From CAZPMT01 sp964587655 (GTDB lineage: Bacteria > Hydrogenedentota > Hydrogenedentia > Hydrogenedentales > SLHB01): 51,340 nt of DNA. The notes beneath the pieces were generated by a model. That model worked only from the letters and a program-made list of their open reading frames with translations, was not told the DNA's origin and searched no databases. A program made the translations under genes and the position numbers. Of the stretch, positions 8,174-16,175 are shown one piece after another. Positions within the stretch are counted from its first letter, which is position 1. Each line of letters opens with the position of its first letter. Location: the NCBI GenBank assembly GCA_964587655.1, contig CAZPMT010000028.1:1-51340 (forward strand). The letters are read 5' to 3'.

Positions 8174-9781
8174 TCATCGGAACACAATATAAAGAAGGAC
8201 CATCACGCCGCACAAGAGTCCAGACAACAGGCGATAGTCGCCGATTCCTTCCCACGCGCCCCCCTTCAACGCTTCGAACGGGGTACGCCATACGAGTTTT
8301 GCACTCTCTTCGGAGTGTTGGTGCGGTCTCAACCACGAAACAATGACCAGCAACAACGAACAGATCACAAACAGGTAAAAGGCCGACATCATGAAAGGGA
8401 TATTCCATCCCGTTGTTTCCTTAAACCAATCGAGCAGAAAGGTGATGAACCCAAGCGCAAACCCGGTCCATAACGTCACAATCGCCGCCTGCGACGAGGC
8501 GCGTTTCCAGAAAACACCCCAGACAAAGACCGCCGTGATGGGCGGCGCAATGTAACAGATCATCACGTTGAGGCCCTGAAAGATACTGTCGAAACGGCCC
8601 AGAAACGGGGACCATATCATGGCGGCAATCATGGCCACAAATGTCGCCACTCGTCCGACCGTCACCAGCCTGCGCTCGGACGCCTCCGGTCGCCAGCGTT
8701 TGTAGATGTCGTAGCTGAAGAGCGTGGCAATCGAGTTCAGCGCGCCAGACACCGTGCTCATAAGCGCCGCCAAGAGAGCGGCCGCCATCATCCCGCGCAG
8801 ACCAACGGGCATGAGATGGAAGATCATGAACGCGTACGTGCCGGAAGAATTGGTGAGTTCCCGGGGAAGCAGTTGCTTGTTGATAAGCCCGGCGCACAGA
8901 AGGCCCGGCAAAACAAAGATGAACACGGGTAGAATCTTGATGAACCCGCAAAACAGCGCGCCGAGCCGCGCATTGCGCTCATCCTTTGCTCCCAAGACGC
9001 GCTGCACAATGGTCTGATCCGCGCACCAGTACCATAGACCGATCACAGGATACCCGAGCATGACCGAGTACCACGGCAGGCCAGATGCGTCTCCCGAGGG
9101 GCGCAGAACGGTAAGCTTGACGGGGTCCACGGATTGCACCAGTCCCTCCCAGCCGCCAATCTTGAAGTAGGCCACCGCCGTGATAGCAAAGGCGCCGGCC
9201 AGCAGGATGCCGGTCTGGATCGCTTCGGTAACTACTACGGCCATCAATCCCCCCACGATCGTGTACAGACCCGTTAGCACAGAGACAACGATGATGCTTG
9301 TCTTGATGCCAACGCCAAACAGCCCCTCCATGACGACGGCCCCCGCATACAGCGAAGTGCCGATATGGATGAAGATTGCCGACAGGATCGACACGAAAGC
9401 CAGCCAGTCACGGCATGTCCGAGAGTATCGCTTCTCCAGGAAATCGGGAAGGGTGGACACGCTGGCCCGAATGTAAAACGGCGCAAAGAACAGCGCCAGG
9501 CACACCAACGTAAATGCCGCCATCCACTCGAAGTTCCCGTACGCAAGCCCGTTCTTATACCCCTCTTGCGCGAGGCTGACCAAGTGGACCGTCGAAATGT
9601 TCGTCGAAAAGAGCGCTAACCCGATCACCGGCCAAGGCAACTGCTTGCCGGCGAGGAAATATCCATCGCTCCCTTTGCGGAGCCGGGGTCGAATCCCGGC
9701 CCAGCATCCAAGCCCCACGATGCCAACCAAGTATATCACAATGACAGCCATGTCCACAGGATTAGTACTAACGTGGGACAC
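8174..9781 (-). CDS. Sodium/sugar symporter of the SSS (SGLT-like) family
   Basis: This integral membrane transporter of about 535 residues has thirteen or more hydrophobic spans. The segment WYWCADQTIVQRVLGAKD near residue 260 is the typical signature of sodium/glucose cotransporters. DGYFLAGKQLPWPVIGLALF near residue 40, with STNIST just after it, belongs to the first sodium-site helix. It would import a sugar or related solute with sodium. The start is a GTG. The GTG at 9781 was chosen because GGAGAGGA is eight bases before it; an earlier GTG at 9787 is only two bases from that site. As first gene of the leftward unit it supplies the substrate for the SDR pair and the lactonase. Confidence 0.9.
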   Translation of the reverse strand: MSHVSTNPVDMAVIVIYLVGIVGLGCWAGIRPRLRKGSDGYFLAGKQLPWPVIGLALFSTNISTVHLVSLAQEGYKNGLAYGNFEWMAAFTLVCLALFFAPFYIRASVSTLPDFLEKRYSRTCRDWLAFVSILSAIFIHIGTSLYAGAVVMEGLFGVGIKTSIIVVSVLTGLYTIVGGLMAVVVTEAIQTGILLAGAFAITAVAYFKIGGWEGLVQSVDPVKLTVLRPSGDASGLPWYSVMLGYPVIGLWYWCADQTIVQRVLGAKDERNARLGALFCGFIKILPVFIFVLPGLLCAGLINKQLLPRELTNSSGTYAFMIFHLMPVGLRGMMAAALLAALMSTVSGALNSIATLFSYDIYKRWRPEASERRLVTVGRVATFVAMIAAMIWSPFLGRFDSIFQGLNVMICYIAPPITAVFVWGVFWKRASSQAAIVTLWTGFALGFITFLLDWFKETTGWNIPFMMSAFYLFVICSLLLVIVSWLRPHQHSEESAKLVWRTPFEALKGGAWEGIGDYRLLSGLLCGVMVLLYIVFR

Positions 9782-10008
9782 TAACACACTCCTCTCCGGT
9801 TCGTCCGAACCCGCAGCAAGCCAGGCACATGACCGTGGCGGGCCCGTCTGGACGCAACGGGAGCCCGCAACGTACTATATAATCCGGCGATCAGCAGGAA
9901 TAGTAGCACGACGATTGGATTGGTTTTCAAGGGCACGAATCGGGGCACAACAAATCTGCCGGATCGTTGGACTTTTCCTCCCAAATTTGCTGTGATGCTG
10001 GTAGTTAT

Positions 10009-10082
<74 letters not shown>

Positions 10083-10156
10083 CATGCTGCCGAAGAGGAG
10101 AGTCACGACACATCCGGGGGAAGTAATGTTTGCAGGGGTTCGCACACGGTTGAAGA

Positions 10157-10245
10157 TGGTGCCGGGAGGGGGAGTCGAACCCCCACGAGGGGTCAACCTC
10201 GCCGGATTTTGAGTCCGGTGCGTCTGCCAGTTTCGCCACCCCGGC
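10157..10245 (-). tRNA. tRNA-Leu (CAA)
   Basis: On the minus strand the sequence starts GCCGGGG and ends TCCCGGC-A-CCA, pairing as a seven-base acceptor stem with one G-T pair. The anticodon stem CCGGA/TCCGG holds the loop CTCAAAA, which gives anticodon CAA (reads UUG). The long variable arm around GAGGTTGACCCCTC is class II, as expected for leucine. CCA is encoded. It lies convergent to tRNA-fMet. Confidence 0.96.
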
Positions 10246-10722
10246 CCTGTTCGCGAAGTATACCGGACGCGTTTCCTTGATTCAATCCCGCGTTTCTCCT
10301 AAGGCGCACGGCAATTCCCGATATACCGACATCGCAGAGACAAGGGGTTGCAACCCCTTGTCTACAACCGATCATTGCTCGTTCACAAAGGGTGTTTCAG
10401 CAAACGCCAAGTTCCTAGGAACCATCCGGGCAGACGTGTTTCACAAACACCTTGGCGACTCCTTGAACTGGGTCCGGACTGTTCCTATAATAACGCCGTG
10501 AGTTGTGCAACGGGAAGCAGGGGAGCCTCGAAGCGCCTCAGCGTACGTTGCAGAATCGGAATGGTCTCCGCAGGCGTTGTTTTCGAAGTGATGGTCTCCT
10601 AAAGCCTCCTTACGTAAAACGTATAAGGGGGCAGTATTATGTTTCTTGCAGCGGCGCGTCACTCGCGCCTTTGTTCATTGTGTTGCGGCTTTGCCGCCGT
10701 AGAAAGAAGGAAGTGATATCCC
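10246..10722. other. Intergenic region between tRNA-Leu and the NfnAB-like gene
   Basis: No protein gene is convincing here. The region holds the 26-bp palindrome at 10338-10363. AGAAAGAAGGAAGTG just before 10723 serves as the ribosome binding site of the next gene. A clear promoter could not be picked out by eye. Confidence 0.6.
10338..10363. repeat. Perfect 26-bp palindrome
   Basis: AGACAAGGGGTTG is followed immediately by its exact reverse complement, with no spacer. Twelve bases of one arm recur at 6-17. It is probably a member of a dispersed intergenic repeat family. It has no T-run and so is not a typical terminator. Confidence 0.85.
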
Positions 10723-13050
10723 ATGTTCCGGATCTTGAAGAAAGTCGAACTCGCGTCGAAGGTGAAAGAATTCGTCGTTGAAGCGCCCCTCATCGCGGCG
10801 ACGGCGAAACCGGGCAACTTTGTGCTCGTACGCGGCGATGAGGCCGGCGAGCGCATTCCGCTTACGATTGCTGACAGCGACGCCGCTGAAGGTACGATTA
10901 CGCTGGTGCTCCAGGAGGTCGGCAAAGGAACGACGAAGCTCGGCTCGCTGAACGAGGGTGAGGCTTACCTGGACGTCGTCGGGCCGCTGGGCAAGAACCG
11001 AGAGTTTCCCGCCGGCGGGAAGACCATCTGTTGTGTATCGGGCGGTCTAGGCGTTGCACCGATGTTCCCTCAAACGAAAGCGTATCACCAACTCGGCAAC
11101 CGGGTGATCTCGATTATCGGCGCGCGAAACACAGGTCTGTTTTTCTGGCAGGACCGGATCGCGGCCGTCAGCGACGAAGTGCACTACATCACCGACGACG
11201 GCTCCTCCGGGCGGAAGGGGTTCGCGACGCAGATCCTCGAGGAACTCGTCCAGAAGGGCGAGAAGATCGACGAAGTCGTCGCAATTGGCCCGGTGCCGCA
11301 TATGAAGGCGGTCACCCAGTGCTGCAAGAAGCACAACTTGCAGGTGCTCGTCAGCCTGAACCCGATCATGGTGGACGGCACCGGCATGTGCGGCGGGTGC
11401 CGCGTGAGCGTCGGTGGGAAGACGAAGTACGCGTGCGTTGACGGCCCGGAATTCCACGGCGACGAGGTGGATTTCGACGAGTTGATGGCGCGGCAGGGCG
11501 CGTACCGAAGCATCGAGATCCAGGCGCTCGAGGGACCGGACCTGCCGCCCGAAGCGACGCCCGATCACGAGTGCCTGCTCGTCCAGCGGGCCGCGGAAGG
11601 CGAAGCGGGCCGCCGACAGGTCACGCGGCAGGACTTCGAGAACATGACCGCCGATCTGATAGCGGGTTCGATCAACAAGATGCTCAAGCGCCGCTCGACG
11701 TTCGAGGAAGTGAACGAAGGTTTCGGGGAAGATCAGGCTCTCGCCGAGGCGTTGCGTTGCCGTCTCTGCAAACGTCCGTCCTGCATGAAGGGCTGCCCGG
11801 TGGAAGTGAACATTCCCGCTTTCATAAAGGCGATCCAGGACAAGGATTTCGCGCTCGCGGCAGCGATCCTCAAGGATAAGAACAATCTGCCGGCGATCTG
11901 CGGGCGGGTGTGTCCACAGGAGAACCAGTGCGAGAAGACCTGCGTGCTGGCGCGGAGCGACCGGCCTGTATCGGTTGGACGACTCGAGCGTTTCGCGGCG
12001 GATTGGGAGGCCCTGCACGAACCCGTAAAGCCGGAGGTGTCCCCGCCGAACCACCGGAAGGTGGCGGTCGTCGGCTGCGGCCCGGGCGGGCTTACCTGCG
12101 CGGGCGATCTCGCGAAGATGGGCTATGACGTAACCATCTTCGAGGCGTTCCATGACACCGGCGGCGTGTTGCGATACGGCATCCCAGAGTTCCGTCTTCC
12201 GAAAGCGATTGTCAGCCGCGAGGTCAACTACGTGAGGAGCCTCGGCGTCACGATCAAGCTCGACATGATCGTCGGCAAGGTCCATACCATAAAGGATTTG
12301 ATGGACAGCGGATTCGAGGCCGTTTTCATCGCGGTGGGCGCGGGCGCGCCGATGTTCCTTAACATCCCGGGCGAAAATCTCATCGGCGTGTTTTCCGCCA
12401 ACGAACTCCTGACGCGCGTCAACCTCATGAAGGCCTATCGCAAGGATTACGACACGCCGGTCATCGTTGGACAGAACGTGGCGGTGGTCGGCGCCGGCAA
12501 CGTGGCCATGGACGCGGCCCGCACCTCGTTGCGTCTCGGGGCGAAGAAGGTGACGATCGTTTACCGCCGTTCCGCGGCCGAAATTCCGGCCCGCGCGGAG
12601 GAAGTCGAGAACGCCAAAGAAGAGGGCATCGTGTTCAAGCTGCTCACGAATCCAGTGCGCATCATCGGCGACGACAAAAACCACGTGATCGGAATGGAGT
12701 GCATCCGGATGGAATTGGGCGAGCCCGATGCGTCGGGCCGGCGCCGTCCGGTGCCCATACCCGGCAGCGAGTTCACGATCGAATGCGACATGGCGATCCC
12801 GGCGCTGGGCACGGTGGCCAACCCGTTGCTCACGGGAAACACCGCGGGCCTCGAGTTGAACAAGTGGGGCAACATCGTCGTCGATCCGGAAACTTGTGCG
12901 ACGAACCTCCCTGGCGTATACGCCGGCGGAGACATCGTGACTGGCTCTGCGACTGTGATCGAAGCGATGGGCGCTGGCAAGAAAGCGTCCAAGTCCATTC
13001 ACGCCTATCTCACCGCGAAGGCAAAAGAGAATTCGCCCCCACAAGCGTAA
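10723..13050 (+). CDS. NfnA-NfnB-like fused flavoprotein (sulfide dehydrogenase/GOGAT beta type)
   Basis: This 775-residue protein joins two normally separate subunits. Residues 1 to about 280 are an NfnA/SudB-type ferredoxin reductase-like half, with RIPLTIAD (FAD), GGLGVAPMFP (NAD-binding) and a 2Fe-2S site with Cys223, Cys226 and Cys238. Residues from about 310 are an NfnB/SudA or GltD-type half. It has two 4Fe-4S motifs (CRLCKRPSCMKGCP, then CGRVCPQENQCEKTC), an FAD site GCGPGG near 451, a second Rossmann motif GAGNVAMD near 590, and the C-terminal YAGGDIVTGSATVIEAMGAG. NfnAB catalyses electron-bifurcating transfer among NADH, ferredoxin and NADP+; related proteins reduce sulfur. The fusion keeps all visible cofactor motifs. 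A function as an NADPH/ferredoxin balance enzyme is likely but not proven. ATG follows AGAAGGAAG. Confidence 0.88.
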   Translation: MFRILKKVELASKVKEFVVEAPLIAATAKPGNFVLVRGDEAGERIPLTIADSDAAEGTITLVLQEVGKGTTKLGSLNEGEAYLDVVGPLGKNREFPAGGKTICCVSGGLGVAPMFPQTKAYHQLGNRVISIIGARNTGLFFWQDRIAAVSDEVHYITDDGSSGRKGFATQILEELVQKGEKIDEVVAIGPVPHMKAVTQCCKKHNLQVLVSLNPIMVDGTGMCGGCRVSVGGKTKYACVDGPEFHGDEVDFDELMARQGAYRSIEIQALEGPDLPPEATPDHECLLVQRAAEGEAGRRQVTRQDFENMTADLIAGSINKMLKRRSTFEEVNEGFGEDQALAEALRCRLCKRPSCMKGCPVEVNIPAFIKAIQDKDFALAAAILKDKNNLPAICGRVCPQENQCEKTCVLARSDRPVSVGRLERFAADWEALHEPVKPEVSPPNHRKVAVVGCGPGGLTCAGDLAKMGYDVTIFEAFHDTGGVLRYGIPEFRLPKAIVSREVNYVRSLGVTIKLDMIVGKVHTIKDLMDSGFEAVFIAVGAGAPMFLNIPGENLIGVFSANELLTRVNLMKAYRKDYDTPVIVGQNVAVVGAGNVAMDAARTSLRLGAKKVTIVYRRSAAEIPARAEEVENAKEEGIVFKLLTNPVRIIGDDKNHVIGMECIRMELGEPDASGRRRPVPIPGSEFTIECDMAIPALGTVANPLLTGNTAGLELNKWGNIVVDPETCATNLPGVYAGGDIVTGSATVIEAMGAGKKASKSIHAYLTAKAKENSPPQA

Positions 13051-13128
13051 CGCCTCATGGCTCACGCGGAAGCCTTGCGCGCGCGGGCCGAAGAAAGTCT
13101 TGCGATCCGAAGAGAGCCCGATCTCGGA

Positions 13129-13281
13129 CTAGGTTGCCGCTTGTTTCGCGTTGATGTTGACGATCAGGGTGTTGATCTGCATTACGATACTGATAATCGC
13201 GGCGACGATATCGAGAAAGAACACGACCGGATTTACCTCGGCCGTATGCGGCGCCTTCCTTGTGACTACGCGAATGTGCAT
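13129..13281 (-). CDS. Small (50-residue) hydrophobic protein, probably single-span membrane
   Basis: ATG 13281 is preceded by AAAGGAGG with five spacer bases, the strongest ribosome site in this part of the window. The product starts MHIRVVTRKAPHTAEVNPV, continues with a hydrophobic stretch (VVFFLDIVAAIISIVMQINT, about residues 19-38) and ends KQAAT before a TAG. It is unlike any family I can name. It is antisense to no known gene and lies between the convergent NfnAB-like gene and the next leftward gene. A longer in-frame start at 13362 has no ribosome site. The small size makes the call tentative, but start signal, composition and stop are coherent. Confidence 0.6.
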   Translation of the reverse strand: MHIRVVTRKAPHTAEVNPVVFFLDIVAAIISIVMQINTLIVNINAKQAAT

Positions 13282-13401
13282 CTTCTCCTCCTTTCGAACA
13301 TTTCTTTCCGCTGCACTGTGGTAACCGACGCCAAGTATAACCAAGGCCCCGCGAAAACGCAATACGCTTTACATGCGTTCACCAACTGCTTGGGATCTAA
13401 A

Positions 13402-13505
13402 TGTCATTGCGAGGAGGGCTTCCAGCCCGACGAAGCAATCCCCTGACCCGCATAAGGATCCCTGGAGATTGCTTCGTCGGGCTGGAAGCCCTCCTCGCAA
13501 TGACA
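13402..13505. repeat. Perfect 39-bp inverted repeat with 26-bp loop
   Basis: The left arm is 13402-13440 (begins TGTCATTGCGAGGAGGGC) and the right arm is 13467-13505, its exact reverse complement. The sequence type (CATTGCGAGGAG ... GACGAAGCAATC) is a widespread dispersed intergenic repeat in many bacteria. It lies just after the 3' end of the leftward gene at 13541-15643, where the hairpin could also stop transcription or protect mRNA. Confidence 0.92.
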
Positions 13506-13540
13506 GGAGCGTTCTCCTTGCCATGTCGCATAAGTTGCCG

Positions 13541-15643
13541 TCAGCATGAGTCAATACACTCGGTGTTCTTGAACATGAGCGGCTCGAGCGCTTTCATGTG
13601 TTTTTCGATGGTGCTGCCGGACGTCAGGTCCCACAGCGACGTCTTTACCCGTCGCATGGCAAGCACGGCGTTGATCCAACCGCAGGTCCAGCCGCTTTCG
13701 ATGGACCAGGCGCCCCAGCCTATGTCGGCGCTGCTGGCCCAATACTCCCAACGGTTGTAGTCGAACGCCCGGAACCAGGCGCCGTCGAGATTCGGATGTC
13801 TCTCGGAACAGATCTGGATCCGGCACAGGAACTTCGCGAGTCTCTCTTCGGCTTCGACGTAGAACGAATCGCCGGTTGCGGCAGCCGCTTCGTGTAAGCC
13901 CAGAAACGCGAAATTGGTCGTATAGAGCAGATCGCACAGGGGATCGCCATTTGTCTGGATGAGGGGCGCTTCGGCGACACCGTACTCTTCGTTGGATTTC
14001 GGCGGGCCAAACGTTCCTTTCCCTTCCGGGCCGAGTTCCTCGCGGATGGCGCCACACTGGGCCTGGTGCTTGAGGAGTTCGTTTGCCATGAAGCGCAACC
14101 ATTCCCTGTGTTCGGGCGTATCCTCGACGCGCACGAGCCACGAGAGAGACAAGAGCATCCGCGCCCGTTCCTGTTGGAGGCCGTTGGTCCAGCGCCATCC
14201 GTCCGGATACGCCTCCATCGTCCTGCGAATGCCGCTCTTCGGGCGGTCCAGGAAAAGTCCGTAGCCGGTCCGGCGATAGGCCCACAGGAAACACGCCCAA
14301 AGGAACGATTCGAAATGCGGGGCGCAATGGATCGTGTCATTCTCGTAGTAATGGCGCCAGCCGTTCTCGTGGAGCGGCCCCTCATCGATGCGCTCGCCGC
14401 GAAAACCAAGCCGCCCCGTCGTGCGTAGATTGGCCAGCAGACAGCGCAGGATCTTCTCATCCCATCGGTCCGTGTCGAGCAACGCGGCGCACGCAAGGAC
14501 GCTCAACACGGACCGCGCGGTGTCGTCGCCGTAGAAAACACCCGGGCTATGGTGGACGTCCCAGCCCAGAAGCCCGAACGAGGGGCTTTCCGGATCGTTT
14601 CTCGGGCCTTTCGTCGCAATCGAAGCCAAGTAGACAAAATCGTTGAGGTTGCGGGCAACGCCGCAACTGTGCGGGTCGTTGTTGATGACGCCGTCGAACG
14701 CCAAGGCCATCGCCGCCTCGCCCATGCAGTCGTTCCGCCGGCTCCATTGCAGGGATTGAGATCCGTCGTAGTCTATCGTCGCACTGAACCCCTCCAGGAG
14801 GCCGCACGAACCGTCTCCCACGGGCCAGTCCTCCTCCCGTGGCTTTCCGAAGCGCGCAGCTTGATCCCGTCCGTCCCCGATTTCACCCCACGGCGGAGCG
14901 GGAAGGAGTTTTGCCCTGAAATACCACTGCGCGCCCCGGCGAAGGGCCTGGGCCTCGATATCCGCCGGCAACTCCTCATTTCTTCCGAACGAAGGCCGAA
15001 CAGTGGGGGTCCAGTCCAATTCCAGGCTCTGTCCCGTGAGCCACTTGAGGATATACGCCCAGATGCTTCTCCATGCGTCGGTTGGCGCGTATCGAGCCGT
15101 CACGAACAGGCTGAGCTTCGTCGTGGCAACGAGGATGCGTCCAGCGGGGTGTTCGACACAGTTTGTCGTGGCTTGACAAACTGTGAGGATCGGATACCTC
15201 TCTTCGGGCAATCCGTAGACGGCGCGGTCGAACCCCGCCACCCGCGCCATGACAATGTGGGAATTCTCCGCCGTAACGGGCGTAAATCGGCAGCTTTGTA
15301 TGGCAAGTATGCGCAAGCGCTCCAATCCGGGCGCGAACACATCCGACGAAATCACGGCTCGCTCCCATTTGGTTCCGCGCGGTTCCCCTACATCCATTCC
15401 GGGCAACTGAGTGGGGTATTCCACATAGAGTCGTAGCCGCCGTTGCGCGGCGGCCTCACACAACGACGGATCACATTCCGTTTGCCTGCCGGGGTAACCA
15501 TCCGCCAATATCGCCACGCCCGCGCCTACCGGGGCCTGCTCGATGGCGTCACGCGGTGTGTTGTACCGCGCTACCGCGACCCCGGCCGACATCAAAGCGC
15601 AATACAGGTCATTGGTCTCGTTGCAAGCAATTACCAGACTCAC
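13541..15643 (-). CDS. 700-residue protein of unknown function, possibly a six-hairpin glycosidase relative
   Basis: I do not recognise a named family. The first 100 or so residues look like an alpha/beta domain (LYCALMSAGVAVARY, GAGVAILADGYP) of the kind seen in ThuA or amidotransferase-like folds. From about residue 250 the chain is rich in helices with many Trp, Tyr and His residues (DGSQSLQWSRRNDCMGE, GWRHYYENDTIHCAPHFE, SADIGWGAWSIESGWTCGW), which resembles alpha/alpha-toroid glycoside hydrolases. No signal peptide is visible, so it is probably cytoplasmic. The start is GTG 15643 with TTAGGAGGT eight bases upstream. It is monocistronic, with the 39-bp inverted repeat after its stop. A carbohydrate role is a guess based on fold-like features. 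Confidence 0.75.
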   Translation of the reverse strand: MSLVIACNETNDLYCALMSAGVAVARYNTPRDAIEQAPVGAGVAILADGYPGRQTECDPSLCEAAAQRRLRLYVEYPTQLPGMDVGEPRGTKWERAVISSDVFAPGLERLRILAIQSCRFTPVTAENSHIVMARVAGFDRAVYGLPEERYPILTVCQATTNCVEHPAGRILVATTKLSLFVTARYAPTDAWRSIWAYILKWLTGQSLELDWTPTVRPSFGRNEELPADIEAQALRRGAQWYFRAKLLPAPPWGEIGDGRDQAARFGKPREEDWPVGDGSCGLLEGFSATIDYDGSQSLQWSRRNDCMGEAAMALAFDGVINNDPHSCGVARNLNDFVYLASIATKGPRNDPESPSFGLLGWDVHHSPGVFYGDDTARSVLSVLACAALLDTDRWDEKILRCLLANLRTTGRLGFRGERIDEGPLHENGWRHYYENDTIHCAPHFESFLWACFLWAYRRTGYGLFLDRPKSGIRRTMEAYPDGWRWTNGLQQERARMLLSLSWLVRVEDTPEHREWLRFMANELLKHQAQCGAIREELGPEGKGTFGPPKSNEEYGVAEAPLIQTNGDPLCDLLYTTNFAFLGLHEAAAATGDSFYVEAEERLAKFLCRIQICSERHPNLDGAWFRAFDYNRWEYWASSADIGWGAWSIESGWTCGWINAVLAMRRVKTSLWDLTSGSTIEKHMKALEPLMFKNTECIDSC

Positions 15644-16175
15644 AGAAAGTACCTCCTAAGGATAGTGCCCATTTCCTCTCTCCGGTTTCGTCAAAACCCT
15701 CGGCTGACAGTCCAAGGTAACAGAGGCAACAGGGAACCGCAACGCATCAAGGTTGGACCCACCCTGCCTCGATCTGTTAGTCTAAACTCCGCCCAGCCGC
15801 AAAGCGCCGTGGACACGCAGGCGCGCACTGTGGTGACACAGGGGAGGATCCCGGAATGCACGGTGGTCTCGCGGTGGAAACACACGGTCTTGCGAAGGAC
15901 TACGGTGGGTGCGCCGCGGTAAAGGGCCTTGACATGGGCATTCAGAAATAGCCGCGACCGAACCAGACAAAGGCAAGTACCTGGGTGGATCATCGGTGGC
16001 CGGGTTCATCTTGAGCACCTATTCCAGCCATGCCGCCGGAAGGCGCATTGAAGACCGTCGTATGCTGTAAAGCTCTCACGGGAAAAAAGTTGCGCCTAAC
16101 CCCGTTTTTCAGTAGAATAGCATCTTTCTTCCCACTGCCCGTGCGGCAAGATCGCCGCACATGGGATGGACTTCC
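15644..16175. other. Intergenic region upstream of yicC
   Basis: This 530-bp gap separates two divergent genes. The only coding-like signal is the ABC-ATPase fragment at 15856-15951. The rest shows no open frame with a ribosome site or family resemblance. Promoters for the divergent genes must lie here, but none was clear by eye. Confidence 0.6.
15856..15951 (+). pseudogene. Remnant of an ABC transporter ATP-binding gene (N-terminal end)
   Basis: An ATG with GGGGAGG eight bases upstream opens a 31-codon frame. Its product, VETHGLAKDYGGCAAVKGLD after the first six residues, reads like the first two strands and A-loop of an ABC ATPase (typically ...GLTKRYG..AV.GLDL). It stops at TAG just before the Walker A region. 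A shifted frame continues EIAATEPDKGKYLGG, which faintly recalls the GEI...GPNGAGK segment. No further ABC motif follows. This suggests a decayed, mostly deleted gene. Chance similarity cannot be excluded for so short a piece. Confidence 0.45.

Noticed and set aside
11047..13065. Minus-strand open frame of about 672 codons opposite the NfnAB-like gene
   Set aside because: The plus-strand gene has all cofactor motifs. The minus frame has none and no ribosome site.
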